This document shows positions 44,453-54,034 of a stretch of 64,000 nt of DNA, piece after piece; within the stretch, counting starts at the first letter, position 1; each line of letters begins with the position of its first letter. The translations under genes and the position numbers were made by a program. Origin of the DNA: Pedobacter cryoconitis (lineage in GTDB: Bacteria; Bacteroidota; Bacteroidia; Sphingobacteriales; Sphingobacteriaceae); contig NZ_JACHCE010000004.1 of the NCBI RefSeq assembly GCF_014200605.1, positions 447,619 to 511,618 of the forward strand, read 5' to 3'. The notes under the pieces were generated by a model. That model searched no databases, was not told the origin of the DNA, and saw only the letters and a list, made by a program, of their open reading frames with translations.

Positions 44453-46285
44453 TTAATAATTTTTATGGAGCCTTAAATTATAGACATCGTCCCAGGTAAT
44501 ATATGGATAGAGGTTGTATTTCCTGGCCTGTACTTCAAATAGGGCTTTCAGCTCTTCCAGTTTTTCCGGATACTTTTTAGCCAGATTGATCCTTTCATTG
44601 AAATCTTCATTCAGGTTATATAATTCCCAAACGTTTTCGGTATAATTTTTAGCAAGGCCTTCTTTATTATTTGCTACATCGATCAGATCAGGATGATAAG
44701 GTAGTGCTGCTTTCCAGCCATTGCTATAAATCGATCTTGCGCCAAAGATATAATAATGCTGAATGGTATGTCTTGACGGAGCTTTTGCGTTATCAAAAGA
44801 GTAGACCAGCGAAGTTCCCTGGATAGAATCCTGTTTAATCCCCCTGATATATTCAGGAGCTTTAATTCCGGTATACTCCAAAGTAGTCGGTAAAAGATCG
44901 ATCACGTGACCATATTGTGTACGGATGCCTCCTTTATCTTTAATCCCTTTAGGATAATAAACAATTAAAGGGTTGCGTGTTCCTCCCTCAGAATCAGCAT
45001 CTTGCTTCCATTGCTTAAAGGGAGTGTTTAAGGCCTGTGCCCAACCTAAAGGATAATTGCCCTGAATTGCATCCGGAGTTCCTATTTCACTGATTACCTC
45101 TGTATTGTGTTTTAATGATTCCTGTAAACTCAGTTTTGCAGAAGCAGCTCTTTGCAAATCAATGGTACCATTTATGGTTCCTTCTTTACTTGCCCCATTA
45201 TCACCAATAATCACAAATACAACCGTATTCTCCAGTTGTCTGATATCTTTCAGGTGTTGAATCAACCGGCCAACCTCATGATCGGTATAGGTAAGATAAC
45301 CTGCGTAGACTTCCATAAAACGGGTATATAATTTCCGCTCCTGATCAGTTAGTTTATTCCATGCCCTGATATTTGGGTTACGTTCCGGCAGTACTGCATT
45401 GGCGGGGATAATGCCCAGTTTCTTTTGTCTGCTAAATACTTCTTCTCTGAATACATCCCAGCCTTTATCAAATTTCCCTTTATATAAATCACTCCACTGT
45501 GCAGCTACCTGATGAGGGGAATGTGTAGCGCCCGGTGCATAATATAAAAAGAATGGCTTACCTGAATTTGCTTTTTGCTGTCTGTCAATAAAACTGATTG
45601 CTTTATCTGTGATCTGCTCATTCAAATGTCTGCCATCGGGTTTAACATGTGCATTATCCTCTACTAAATCTGGTTTATACTGATCTGTTGCCGAACCTAA
45701 GAAACCAAAGAAATGGTCAAAGCCTTTTCCCAAAGGCCACCTGTCAAAAGGGCCTGCATCTGTAGCATCTTCATCGGGTGTTAAACCGTACTTTCCAACA
45801 GCAAAAGTATTGTAACCACTTTCACGGAGGATCTCTGCAATAGTTCCTTTATCGGAAGGGATTCTGCCATCATAGCCTGGAAAACCAGCAGACATAACAA
45901 TATGCGAAAAGCCCCCCTCATGTACTGAGTGACTATTCCGGCCTGTCAACAGTGCAGAACGTGTGGGTGCACAAATTGCCGTGGTATGGAAATTAGTATA
46001 CTTTAAACCTTCATTGGCCAGGGTATCAAAAGTGGGCGTACTGATCACACCGCCTAAAGTACTTGTGGCACCAAAACCGACATCATCGAGCAATACCCAA
46101 AGGACGTTCGGCGCCCCTTTTGGTGCAGTGACCGGTTTAGTCCAGGACTCTTTTGATTCTGCCAGGGTTTTGCCGATTACCCCTTTAAAAGGTTCTTGCT
46201 GCTGCGTAATATTTTGTGAATAGCCAGCAGTATAGCTTAACCCTGCCATGAACGTCATCAACGCAATAATATGTTTTCTATTCAT
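44453..46285 (-). CDS. Exported arylsulfatase (formylglycine type, AtsA-like)
   Basis: A 610-aa protein with an N-terminal signal peptide. The sulfatase signature is ICAPTRSALLTGRNSH, where Cys105 would be converted to formylglycine (C-x-P-T-R). Metal ligands appear as LLDDVGFG (Asp67, Asp68) and the late VFVIIGDNGASKEG (Asp-Asn). The order and the KPVTAPKGAPNVLW start resemble Pseudomonas AtsA. It removes sulfate from aryl or alkyl sulfate esters, probably in the periplasm. Its start overlaps the stop of the rhodanese-thioredoxin gene by 8 bp. It is the last gene of the sulfur-scavenging operon. Confidence 0.95.
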   Translation of the reverse strand: MNRKHIIALMTFMAGLSYTAGYSQNITQQQEPFKGVIGKTLAESKESWTKPVTAPKGAPNVLWVLLDDVGFGATSTLGGVISTPTFDTLANEGLKYTNFHTTAICAPTRSALLTGRNSHSVHEGGFSHIVMSAGFPGYDGRIPSDKGTIAEILRESGYNTFAVGKYGLTPDEDATDAGPFDRWPLGKGFDHFFGFLGSATDQYKPDLVEDNAHVKPDGRHLNEQITDKAISFIDRQQKANSGKPFFLYYAPGATHSPHQVAAQWSDLYKGKFDKGWDVFREEVFSRQKKLGIIPANAVLPERNPNIRAWNKLTDQERKLYTRFMEVYAGYLTYTDHEVGRLIQHLKDIRQLENTVVFVIIGDNGASKEGTINGTIDLQRAASAKLSLQESLKHNTEVISEIGTPDAIQGNYPLGWAQALNTPFKQWKQDADSEGGTRNPLIVYYPKGIKDKGGIRTQYGHVIDLLPTTLEYTGIKAPEYIRGIKQDSIQGTSLVYSFDNAKAPSRHTIQHYYIFGARSIYSNGWKAALPYHPDLIDVANNKEGLAKNYTENVWELYNLNEDFNERINLAKKYPEKLEELKALFEVQARKYNLYPYITWDDVYNLRLHKNY

Positions 46286-47114
46286 GTCCTTTTCTATTGA
46301 TCAATGTTTCTAATTCAGCAGCAGATGATAATCCGGCTTTTTTCCATATTTGTTTGCCACCCTGATAAAGTACAAGGGTTGGCAATTGATTAATTTTCAA
46401 ATCTTTTAATAATTCTGTATTGTCATAGGCTTCAATCCTGATAATTTTAGCTTTCAAATCCTGTTTCTTTTCTAAGGAATCCAGTACAGGGATCAACTGT
46501 TTACAAGCGCCGCAATATCTTGAACCAAAATCAACAAGCACCAAATCTGAAGATCCCGTTAAAGTATTAAACTGGGCGGAAGACAAGGCTAACCCTTTTT
46601 TAGTGTTGCTGATAATCGGATAACCCGATCCGATCCAATTGGCAATGCCACCCGGCAATACATTGACTTCTTTAAATCCTTTAGCCCTCAATTCTTTTGC
46701 AACGGTAACACTGCGTCCGTTTGCTATAGAATAAATAAAAACAGGTTTTTCTTTAGCCAGTTCTGCAATCTGTTTTGCATAGCCTGCAGATGCAGGGTCA
46801 ATATTGATCGCCCCTTTGATATGGTTTTGGATAAACTCTTCGTGCGTGCGGGCATCGATGAGCTGTGCACTTGCTTTTTTAACACTGAATGCAAATTCTG
46901 CAAGCGTTAAAAAGGATTCTTTAGCAGCAGTCTGCTCCTTTGGCCGGGAAGAAGCTGGCCCATTTGTCTTTGATAGTGCCGTATGAGCTCCGGAAGAAGC
47001 TAACCCATTAGCTTTTGCCAGTGCCTGGTGGTTTTCTCCGGGACTTTGCTGTGCCTTAACCGTTCCGGCTGCCGAAACGAGTAACATTAAAATAAAGTGT
47101 TTAATCTGTTTCAT
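46278..47114 (-). CDS. Exported rhodanese-like/thioredoxin fusion, rhodanese Cys replaced by Ser
   Basis: From ATG 47114 the protein has 278 aa; a longer frame to 47162 overlaps the neighbouring gene. Signal peptide, then an imperfect 2-fold repeat (ALAKANGLASS / ALSKTNGPASS, about 31-56), a rhodanese domain (68-168, LIDARTHEEFIQNHIKGAIN), and a thioredoxin domain (180-278) with CGAC at 201-204 and cis-Pro245 in LPTLVLY. The rhodanese catalytic loop reads YSIANGRS: Ser129 sits where Cys is needed, so sulfurtransferase activity is unlikely. The thioredoxin end looks active and may keep Cys in the sulfatase or a partner reduced. It sits between the two sulfatase genes, overlapping one by 8 bp. 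Confidence 0.9.
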   Translation of the reverse strand: MKQIKHFILMLLVSAAGTVKAQQSPGENHQALAKANGLASSGAHTALSKTNGPASSRPKEQTAAKESFLTLAEFAFSVKKASAQLIDARTHEEFIQNHIKGAINIDPASAGYAKQIAELAKEKPVFIYSIANGRSVTVAKELRAKGFKEVNVLPGGIANWIGSGYPIISNTKKGLALSSAQFNTLTGSSDLVLVDFGSRYCGACKQLIPVLDSLEKKQDLKAKIIRIEAYDNTELLKDLKINQLPTLVLYQGGKQIWKKAGLSSAAELETLINRKGHE

Positions 47115-47116
47115 AA

Positions 47117-48685
47117 TTATTTGATTTTGTTCCAGTCCCGGACACCAACTTTTGCAGCCCATGCCAGGTATTTTTTTTCCATTTGTTTAACTTGTTCAGG
47201 ATATTTCAGCGCCAGATCATGGGTTTCAGTCCGGTCTGTTTTCAGATTATATAATTCCCAGGGGGCATTCAGTTCAGCAACCAGCTTCCAATCCTTTTCC
47301 CTGATTGCCCTGCTCCCTTCATGTTCCCAGTAAAGTGCAGCTCTGCTATTGTTTGCCTTACCTTTAAAAACGGGCACCAGACTATACCCTTCTAGCTTTT
47401 TCAACTGGTTACCCTTAAATTTCTCGGGATATTTCAAACCCGAGACCTCCAGTAAAGTGGGTAATAAGTCAATAAAATGGGCTGGTCGGTTACTTCTTGA
47501 TCCCGCCTTAATTACCCCTGGATAATAAGCGATAAATGGAGTTGAAATCCCTCCTTCATGCGTGTTTTTCTTAAATAGCCTGAAAGGGGTATTACTTGCA
47601 TTTCCCCATGGGGCTTCATAGCTGTCTATAGAATTTACACTGCCGGGAACACCATTCTTCTGTGTCACGTAATCCCATTTTTTCACTTCATCGGCACTTC
47701 CGCCATTATCGGAGAGAAAAACAACCAGCGTATTTTTATCTCTTTTAATCTGCTTGATTTTATTCAGGATCTGGCCAATACCAGCATCCATCCGGTCAAT
47801 CATAGCGGCATAAATTGCCATCCGGGTATCCCATAGTTCTTTCTCCTGCTCAGATAAAGTATCCCATGCCTTTACACTTTCAAAACGCGGGGATAAAGCC
47901 CACTCCTTTTTGATTATCCCCAGGGCCAGAAGCTTTTTATACCGCTGTTGCCTGAGGGCATCCCAGCCATTTAAATATTTGCCTTTATATCTTGCAATAT
48001 CCTCAGGCAAAGCCTGAATAGGCCAGTGCGGTGCATTATAAGCTACATAGAGTAAAAATGGATTTGGCCGGTCTTTAACTTCATCCAGAGATTTTAAAGC
48101 AAAATTGGTAATTGCCTGTGTCAGGTATAAAGAGGTATCCTGCCTTTCCACCTCCTTGCCATTCAATAAGAAATTCACCGTCCTGCCGTCATTATATAAG
48201 GGTTTCGAATTAAAATAACTGCTTCCATTGTTTTGTAGTGTGAAAGATTTTTCAAAGCCCCTGTTTACAGCCCAGGCAGAAGGCACCAGTCCAATATGCC
48301 ATTTACCGGAAACAATTGTGCTGTACCCCCCGGCTTTTAACAACTCACCAATTGTAGCACAATTGGAATTCAGGAATCCCTGATAAGCCTCAGAACCTTT
48401 ATTCTGCACCATATCACCAACCCCGGCCTGATGCGGATAAAGCCCGGTCAGCAAGGCAGCCCGCGAAGGACAGCATCTGCCTGCATTATAAAACTGATTC
48501 ATCAAAAGCCCTTGTTTCGCCAGTTTATCCAGAACTGGTGTATGAATTTCAGAGCCAAATGCACCGAGATCAGAAAACCCTAAATCATCGGCCAGGATCA
48601 CAACAATATTTGGCCTGGACTTTTGAGCAGAAACATTCAAAGCCATCATGCAAAATATGATAAACAGGCTTAAGTGATTTTTCAT
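47117..48685 (-). CDS. Exported sulfatase (formylglycine type)
   Basis: From ATG 48685 the protein has 522 aa; an upstream ATG at 48709 adds eight residues. Signal peptide ends at LNVSAQKS. The sulfatase signature is GRCCPSRAALLTGLYPHQ, with C71-C72-P73-S74-R75, so Cys71 is the residue to be oxidised to formylglycine. LADDLGFSD and VFLSDNGGSADE supply metal ligands. FGly enzymes of this kind hydrolyse sulfate esters and sulfated sugars. It lies 28 bp downstream of the rhodanese gene and 2 bp upstream of the rhodanese-thioredoxin gene, in the sulfur-scavenging operon. Paralogous to the downstream sulfatase but only distantly. Confidence 0.95.
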   Translation of the reverse strand: MKNHLSLFIIFCMMALNVSAQKSRPNIVVILADDLGFSDLGAFGSEIHTPVLDKLAKQGLLMNQFYNAGRCCPSRAALLTGLYPHQAGVGDMVQNKGSEAYQGFLNSNCATIGELLKAGGYSTIVSGKWHIGLVPSAWAVNRGFEKSFTLQNNGSSYFNSKPLYNDGRTVNFLLNGKEVERQDTSLYLTQAITNFALKSLDEVKDRPNPFLLYVAYNAPHWPIQALPEDIARYKGKYLNGWDALRQQRYKKLLALGIIKKEWALSPRFESVKAWDTLSEQEKELWDTRMAIYAAMIDRMDAGIGQILNKIKQIKRDKNTLVVFLSDNGGSADEVKKWDYVTQKNGVPGSVNSIDSYEAPWGNASNTPFRLFKKNTHEGGISTPFIAYYPGVIKAGSRSNRPAHFIDLLPTLLEVSGLKYPEKFKGNQLKKLEGYSLVPVFKGKANNSRAALYWEHEGSRAIREKDWKLVAELNAPWELYNLKTDRTETHDLALKYPEQVKQMEKKYLAWAAKVGVRDWNKIK

Positions 48686-48712
48686 AGTTATTTTGCTAGT
48701 CTTTAACATAAC

Positions 48713-49138
48713 CTAATGCCCATTTTCCAAAGGAAAACCCGATTTAGCCAGGCTATCCAAACCACCAATATTATAGCCTCTTTTATAGCCGAAAGTTTGC
48801 AAGGTGTCTGTCGCCTTTCCGCTCCTGCTCCCAGATCTGCAATACAGATAAACACGCTTATTTTTATTCAGCTTACTGATTTCAGTCCCGAAGTCAGCAG
48901 ATTTAATATCCATGTTTTTTGCATATTTCAAATGACTGCCTTTGTACTCCTCAGCGGTACGGACATCTACCAGGTAAGCATCTCCGCTTGCGATCTGAGC
49001 CAAAAGTTTTTGACTGAGCTGTGTGGTGACTACAATTTTATTAGGGCTTTTTTGTACATATCCCTGATGGCCTGTTTGTGCTGCAGCCCCCAGCACGGCC
49101 AGTAATAACAAGAAAAGCACAATTCTGAATAATTTCAT
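48713..49138 (-). CDS. Exported single-domain rhodanese
   Basis: A 141-aa protein with a signal peptide (LFRIVLFLLLLAVLGAAAQ) and one rhodanese domain: AYLVDVRTAEEYKGSHLKYAKN and the active-site loop YLYCRSGSRSG with Cys100. Rhodaneses move sulfane sulfur from thiosulfate or persulfides to acceptors. In this locus it may process reduced sulfur compounds outside the inner membrane. It follows susD after 43 bp and precedes the 522-aa sulfatase, suggesting common control with the sulfatases. Unlike the neighbouring fusion protein, its catalytic Cys is intact. Confidence 0.93.
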   Translation of the reverse strand: MKLFRIVLFLLLLAVLGAAAQTGHQGYVQKSPNKIVVTTQLSQKLLAQIASGDAYLVDVRTAEEYKGSHLKYAKNMDIKSADFGTEISKLNKNKRVYLYCRSGSRSGKATDTLQTFGYKRGYNIGGLDSLAKSGFPLENGH

Positions 49139-49181
49139 TTCAATAATTTTAGGTGGTCAATAATTAGTTATAGCTGTTCTT

Positions 49182-50738
49182 TTACCAGCCAGGGTTTTGT
49201 ATCAATTTGGCATTCAGATCAATTTCCTGCTGAGGGATCGGAAACAACAGGTGTTTAGGAACAGAAACATTAGTTTTACCTGCTTTTTTAAGTGCATCTT
49301 CCAGAATAATCTTTCCGGTTGCGTCCTTTTCTCTGATCAGATCAAACCAGCGCTGATTTTCCCAGACCAGTTCAAGCCTGCGGTCCAGGTAAAGTGAATC
49401 CCTGAATTGATTTTGACTTAAAGCATTGAAAGGTGTCAGGCCAGCACGTTCACGCACGCGGTTATAAGCGGCATAAGCTTTTGCTGAAGGCCCGCTAAGC
49501 TCGTTCTCCGCTTCTGCCAGGATTAGTAGTACCTCAGAAAATCTGATTACAGGTACATTAGCCGCCGACTCACTTAAATTAGCAACCTGTCCCGGGTCCC
49601 AGTATTTGTTCAGATAAGGAATAGAATCTCCGGGAATAGATTTATCTACTAAATCTCCATACCATTTACCATCAGAGCCTAAGAAACGGGTTACAAAAGT
49701 TCCGTTCTTTTTTCTGCGGTCATTTGCACTGTATAACTTATAAATACTAAAGTTTTTGTCCGTTCCCTGGGTATAAAACCTAACCTGATCAGCATAAGAA
49801 CCAACCATACCCGGTACCCCGGAACGTGCGCCCCTTGGAGCCTGGTTATTGCCTTGTCCCAAAGAGTTCGATTTAAACTGGGCAGACAGAATATGTTCCT
49901 TTCCATTTTTAAAAGCAGGAAGAAATACCTGCGAATAATCGGTAAAAAGATCATATTTATAAGGGCTTGAACCTGCACTATAAGGATAAGGGCCTGTTAC
50001 TTCTTCGGCCTTTGAAACCGCAAGGGCCCATTTCCCCTCGGTCAGATAGACTTTGGCAAGCAGCGATTTTGCCGCGCCTGCTGTCGCCCTGCCAAGATCT
50101 GCACCGCTATAAGAATCCGGCAGGGCCGATGCCGCATCAGACAAATCCTTTTCAATCTGTGTATATACTCCGGCAACAGGGGTTTGTTCAATCGCAAAAT
50201 CAACGATCGTCACGCCTTCCTGATCATGTAAAATCAAAGGCACGGCGCCAAATAAACGCACGATATTGAAATAGTATAGCGCCCTGAGCAGTTTGGCTTC
50301 CCCGACCAGTCTTTTTTTAAGATCTTCTGTTAAAGCCGCATCTGTAATTCCCGGCACCCGGTCAATCGCAATATTTGCCTTCTTAATTCCTGCATAGTGC
50401 TGCTGCCATAACTGTAAAACCCTAAGCCCGGTAGAAGAATGGTTCAGCACAGCCTGAGAGCGCACATCGGCATTGGTCGCACCCGGCCCCGGATCAATAT
50501 CATCGGACATAAAGTCCATACCTGTAGCAAATAGCGTATTGTAAGGGGTTTGAACGGAAGTCCCTCCGGAATTTAAAAGAAAATAAACAGCATTGACCGC
50601 ATTAATCGCATCTGCTTTAGTTTTATAATAATCCTTTGCAGGAATAAAAGAATCAGGATTTTCTTTCAGTTTGGCACAGGAGCTGATTACGCCAAGGGTC
50701 AATGCCAGCAGAAAATATTTATAAGTCGTTTTCATCAT
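49182..50738 (-). CDS. SusD/RagB-family lipoprotein of the sulfur locus
   Basis: A 518-aa protein with lipoprotein signal (LTLGVISSCAKLK). SusD landmarks: YYKTKADAINAVNAVYFLL, LVGEAKLLRALYYFNIVRLFGAVPLI, AAKSLLAKVYLTEGKWALAV, VIRFSEVLLILAEAEN, RRLELVWENQRWFDLIR and the C-terminal PIPQQEIDLNAKLIQNPGW. It binds substrate on the cell surface for the SusC channel encoded 9 bp upstream. Context with two sulfatases suggests a sulfated organic compound as ligand. The binding site cannot be read from sequence alone. Confidence 0.95.
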   Translation of the reverse strand: MMKTTYKYFLLALTLGVISSCAKLKENPDSFIPAKDYYKTKADAINAVNAVYFLLNSGGTSVQTPYNTLFATGMDFMSDDIDPGPGATNADVRSQAVLNHSSTGLRVLQLWQQHYAGIKKANIAIDRVPGITDAALTEDLKKRLVGEAKLLRALYYFNIVRLFGAVPLILHDQEGVTIVDFAIEQTPVAGVYTQIEKDLSDAASALPDSYSGADLGRATAGAAKSLLAKVYLTEGKWALAVSKAEEVTGPYPYSAGSSPYKYDLFTDYSQVFLPAFKNGKEHILSAQFKSNSLGQGNNQAPRGARSGVPGMVGSYADQVRFYTQGTDKNFSIYKLYSANDRRKKNGTFVTRFLGSDGKWYGDLVDKSIPGDSIPYLNKYWDPGQVANLSESAANVPVIRFSEVLLILAEAENELSGPSAKAYAAYNRVRERAGLTPFNALSQNQFRDSLYLDRRLELVWENQRWFDLIREKDATGKIILEDALKKAGKTNVSVPKHLLFPIPQQEIDLNAKLIQNPGW

Positions 50739-50747
50739 TATATCAGA

Positions 50748-53700
50748 TTAAAAGGAAAGTGTAGCACCACCCATGATGGTTTTACTATTCGGGTAAACAC
50801 CATTATCCACGCCCGAATTGATCGCAGACTGCCCATTATAATTTGCCTCAGGATCATAACCTGTATAATTGGTCCAGGTCCATAAATTCTGTGCAGAGAC
50901 ATAAAACCTTATCGCTTTTATACCCGCTTTATTCAATAATTTATGGGGTAAAGTATAACCGAACGTTACATTTTTGAGGCGCAGGTACGAAGCATCTTCA
51001 ATAAACCTGTCCGAAATGGTGACCGCCGGGTCGGTATAAGCGCTATGCACATCTGTATTGGTATGGGTAGCGGTATAACGGTCCAATAAATTGCGTGAAG
51101 CATTGGTATAGCCCGTCCCCAATTCTAAAGTACCCCTGTTCTGATTGTAGAGTTTATTACCATAAGAAGTCTGAAAAAACACTGATAAATCAAAATTTCT
51201 GAAACTAAAATTGTTTGTAATCCCTCCTGTAAATAAGGGCTGGTTAGAGATGATATACCTGTCCCCTGCCTGGGTAATCTTTCCGTCTCCATTTTTGTCC
51301 ACATATTGCTGGCCGCCCGGTGCTTTATTTCCAGAAGGCGTCAACGCTAAGGCCGCAGGGGTTCCGGCAGGGATCAAACCATCAGTTTTGTAAACAATAA
51401 AAGACCCGATCGGGTAACCTACTGCTGCAATTGAAGGCAGAGAGCTATCCGGGATGAGCTGGCTGACATTGTCCAGGCTCAGCACCTTATTCCTGTTTAA
51501 CGCAAAGATGATACTGGAAGACCATTTAAAATCGCCAACCAGATTTTTGGTATTGATCCCCAGTTCAAATCCTTTATTCTGCACTGCTCCGATATTCTGG
51601 TAAATCTGGCTTTGCAGTGTGTTGAAATCCAGCAAACCACTTGTAGCAGGTACGGTGATATTGTATAACAGATCGGTGGTTTTTTTATAGTAAACATCTG
51701 CAACAACGTTAATCCGGTTATTGAATAAAGCGAGGTCAATTCCCAAATTGTACTGCGCCGTTTTTTCCCAGGTAAGATTAGGGTTGGCATTGGTTCCCGG
51801 AGCATAGCCCGATGCATTGGTCCCGTTAAAATTATACCTGTAAAAAACCTCTCTGGAATAAGACTGATAAGGAGGGATTTCCTGATTACCGGTCAGACCT
51901 GCACTAAAGCGTACTTTTAAATTGGTGATTGCCGGGCTGTTCTTTAAAAACCCCTCTTCACTTACATTCCAGGCTATAGCTGCCGAAGGAAATGTCCCCC
52001 ACTGATGACCTGGTGAAAAACGCGAAGAACCATCAGCTCTCAGAGTCAGGGTCAGGAGATATTTATTGCTGTAACCGTAATTTGCCCTGGCCAGAAATGA
52101 TCTTAAAGCAGTCTGATAAGAAGTGGAAGATGGCGTTTGAGAGATAATCCCAGAAGAAAGATCATTGTAAGCCGTTTCATCTGTAGCAAAACCAGCGGCA
52201 CCGGCAATAGCACCTTTAGTGACCGCAGACTCCTGGGTATATCCAACCAATACATTGATATTATGGTTATTGTTTAGCTGCCTGGTATAGTTCAGTGTGT
52301 TCTCGTTCAACCAGCGCGTGGTAAACAAGGTACCCACCTGAGCAAGCCCTGCTGTACCTGTACCTTCATAAACCGTAGATGGCAGATAGCGGTTTTGCTT
52401 ATTATCTACAATGAGTACCCCCGCCGATACTTTGGCTTGTAAACCCTCAATGATCTTGTAATCTGCTGATGCATTTCCCAATACCAGGTTAGTGCGGGTT
52501 TCGTTCAGCTGGTTATACAGGGTATTGATCGGATTTCCATAAGTACCCTCAAAAGGACTTTTCAGATAGAAAGAACCATCCGGATTGTAAATCGGAATAG
52601 CAGGGGTCATCAGTAATAAATTGGGTACAACGGATTGCGGTGCAACCTGTGCTTTTGAACTGCTTCCGGCAATATAAGACACGATTTTTAAACGGTCATT
52701 ATATTGATGTTCAACATTTAAACGGCCCGAATAACGTGTAAAATCAGTATTCTGTAATACACCGTCCTGCTTGAAATAATTACCCGAAAGCGCAAATTTG
52801 GTTTTCTCTGTACCTGTCAGAATGGATAAGTTATGGCTCTGAACAGCAGCATTCCGAAAAGCCGCCTCCTGCCAGTCTGTTCCTACCCCTAAAGCATCGA
52901 GCTGTGCCTGCGTATAATAAGGAGATTTCCCGGCATTGACCAGGGCGTCATTTCTCAGTTGCCCCCATTCGGTGGCATTCAGTAAAGGAATGGTTTTCAC
53001 CACTTCCTGCGTACCATAATAACTGTCAAAATTGACCGAAGATTTCCCGGCAGTCCCTTTTTTAGTATTGATAATGATGACACCGTTTGCTCCCCTGGAA
53101 CCATAAATAGCTGTAGAAGAAGCGTCTTTTAAAACGTCAATAGATTCTATATCCCCAGGATTTATTGCAGAGAGCAAATTGATTTTAGGCCCGCTGGTTA
53201 CACCTGCATCTGCCAGTTTTTCATCATTATAGAAAGGAAAACCGTCAATGACATAAAGTGGCTGTGAACCCGCGGTAAGTGATGCAGTACCTCTCACCTG
53301 TACACTCACGCCACCACCCGGCTGACCGGTCGATTGCGTCACCTGAACGCCCGGGATTGATCCCTGAAGTAATCTTTCGGGAGAACTTACGGGTTGTCCT
53401 TTGACCTCTTCCAGTTTGATAGAAGCGACAGATCCCGTAATATCTTTACGCCGCTGTGTTCCATAACCCACTACCACTACATCATTCAGATTGTTGGTGG
53501 TTTCTTTGAGTAAGATCTCAACGGGGCTGCCGTCTACGCTTAATTCCAGTTTTTCGTAACCGATAAAACTGACTACCAGTGTATAGGGAAACTTCTGTCC
53601 TGTTTTGAAGTTGAATTTTCCTTTATCATCTGTGGCAACTTTATGCGTAGTCCCTTTGATCTGTACTAAAACGCCCGGTAAAGCTTCTTTTGTTTTTTCA

Positions 53701-53921
53701 TCCAACACCCTGCCTGCAAGCGTTGAATTGATGAGCGGCTGATTTTCCTGCGCGGCAGTAGTTAAGGAAAAAGTAAACAAGAAAAACAGTAATATACTGA
53801 AAGACAGTGCAAAGGTATAAGTTTCTACTAGTTTTTGTAAGTTAAGAACAGCAGTATTTTTTGCTGCTGTATAGATTAAAGCCGGGACATAACTCTCCCC
53901 GGCTTTAGCAAAATTTTGCAT
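50748..53921 (-). CDS. SusC/RagA TonB-linked transporter of the sulfur locus
   Basis: From ATG 53921 the protein has 1057 aa; an upstream TTG at 53945 is in frame but lies next to the conserved repeat. A long N-terminal extension (about 35 residues) precedes a signal segment (FALSFSILLFFLFTFSLTTAAQ). Then a carboxypeptidase-regulatory-like domain (AGRVLDEKTKEALPGVLVQIKG), the plug (SLTAGSQPLYVIDGFPFYND, DASSTAIYGSRGANGVIIINTKKG) and a barrel ending MGGATLSF. No STN domain, so it is not a FecR-type transducer; control is more likely by the leader upstream. It pairs with the SusD protein and probably imports the product or substrate of the sulfatases. Confidence 0.95.
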   Translation of the reverse strand: MQNFAKAGESYVPALIYTAAKNTAVLNLQKLVETYTFALSFSILLFFLFTFSLTTAAQENQPLINSTLAGRVLDEKTKEALPGVLVQIKGTTHKVATDDKGKFNFKTGQKFPYTLVVSFIGYEKLELSVDGSPVEILLKETTNNLNDVVVVGYGTQRRKDITGSVASIKLEEVKGQPVSSPERLLQGSIPGVQVTQSTGQPGGGVSVQVRGTASLTAGSQPLYVIDGFPFYNDEKLADAGVTSGPKINLLSAINPGDIESIDVLKDASSTAIYGSRGANGVIIINTKKGTAGKSSVNFDSYYGTQEVVKTIPLLNATEWGQLRNDALVNAGKSPYYTQAQLDALGVGTDWQEAAFRNAAVQSHNLSILTGTEKTKFALSGNYFKQDGVLQNTDFTRYSGRLNVEHQYNDRLKIVSYIAGSSSKAQVAPQSVVPNLLLMTPAIPIYNPDGSFYLKSPFEGTYGNPINTLYNQLNETRTNLVLGNASADYKIIEGLQAKVSAGVLIVDNKQNRYLPSTVYEGTGTAGLAQVGTLFTTRWLNENTLNYTRQLNNNHNINVLVGYTQESAVTKGAIAGAAGFATDETAYNDLSSGIISQTPSSTSYQTALRSFLARANYGYSNKYLLTLTLRADGSSRFSPGHQWGTFPSAAIAWNVSEEGFLKNSPAITNLKVRFSAGLTGNQEIPPYQSYSREVFYRYNFNGTNASGYAPGTNANPNLTWEKTAQYNLGIDLALFNNRINVVADVYYKKTTDLLYNITVPATSGLLDFNTLQSQIYQNIGAVQNKGFELGINTKNLVGDFKWSSSIIFALNRNKVLSLDNVSQLIPDSSLPSIAAVGYPIGSFIVYKTDGLIPAGTPAALALTPSGNKAPGGQQYVDKNGDGKITQAGDRYIISNQPLFTGGITNNFSFRNFDLSVFFQTSYGNKLYNQNRGTLELGTGYTNASRNLLDRYTATHTNTDVHSAYTDPAVTISDRFIEDASYLRLKNVTFGYTLPHKLLNKAGIKAIRFYVSAQNLWTWTNYTGYDPEANYNGQSAINSGVDNGVYPNSKTIMGGATLSF

Positions 53922-53932
53922 ATTTGATCGTT

Positions 53933-53979
53933 TTAAAAATGACAAGACATAAGCAGGTCCAACGCCAATTGATTCCTGA
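53933..53979 (-). repeat. Conserved leader element, copy A (upstream of susC)
   Basis: Minus-strand blocks CAATTGGCGTTGG and CTTGTCATTT, separated by 12 nt, match copies at 55582-55626 and 55935-55980. It lies 12 bp before the susC ATG. The shared bases, with a variable middle, suggest a protein- or RNA-binding element rather than a gene. Confidence 0.7.
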
Positions 53980-54034
53980 ACTTATTTGAATTAATCTGTA
54001 GAAATAGCTAAATAATATTTTTGTGCGGTATAAA

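Noticed and set aside
47115-47162. Longer N-terminus of the rhodanese-thioredoxin protein
   Set aside because: It overlaps the end of the sulfatase gene and spoils the signal peptide; ATG 47114 is better.
53922-53945. TTG start extending susC by eight residues
   Set aside because: The upstream TTG lies next to the conserved repeat; the ATG at 53921 is the more natural start.
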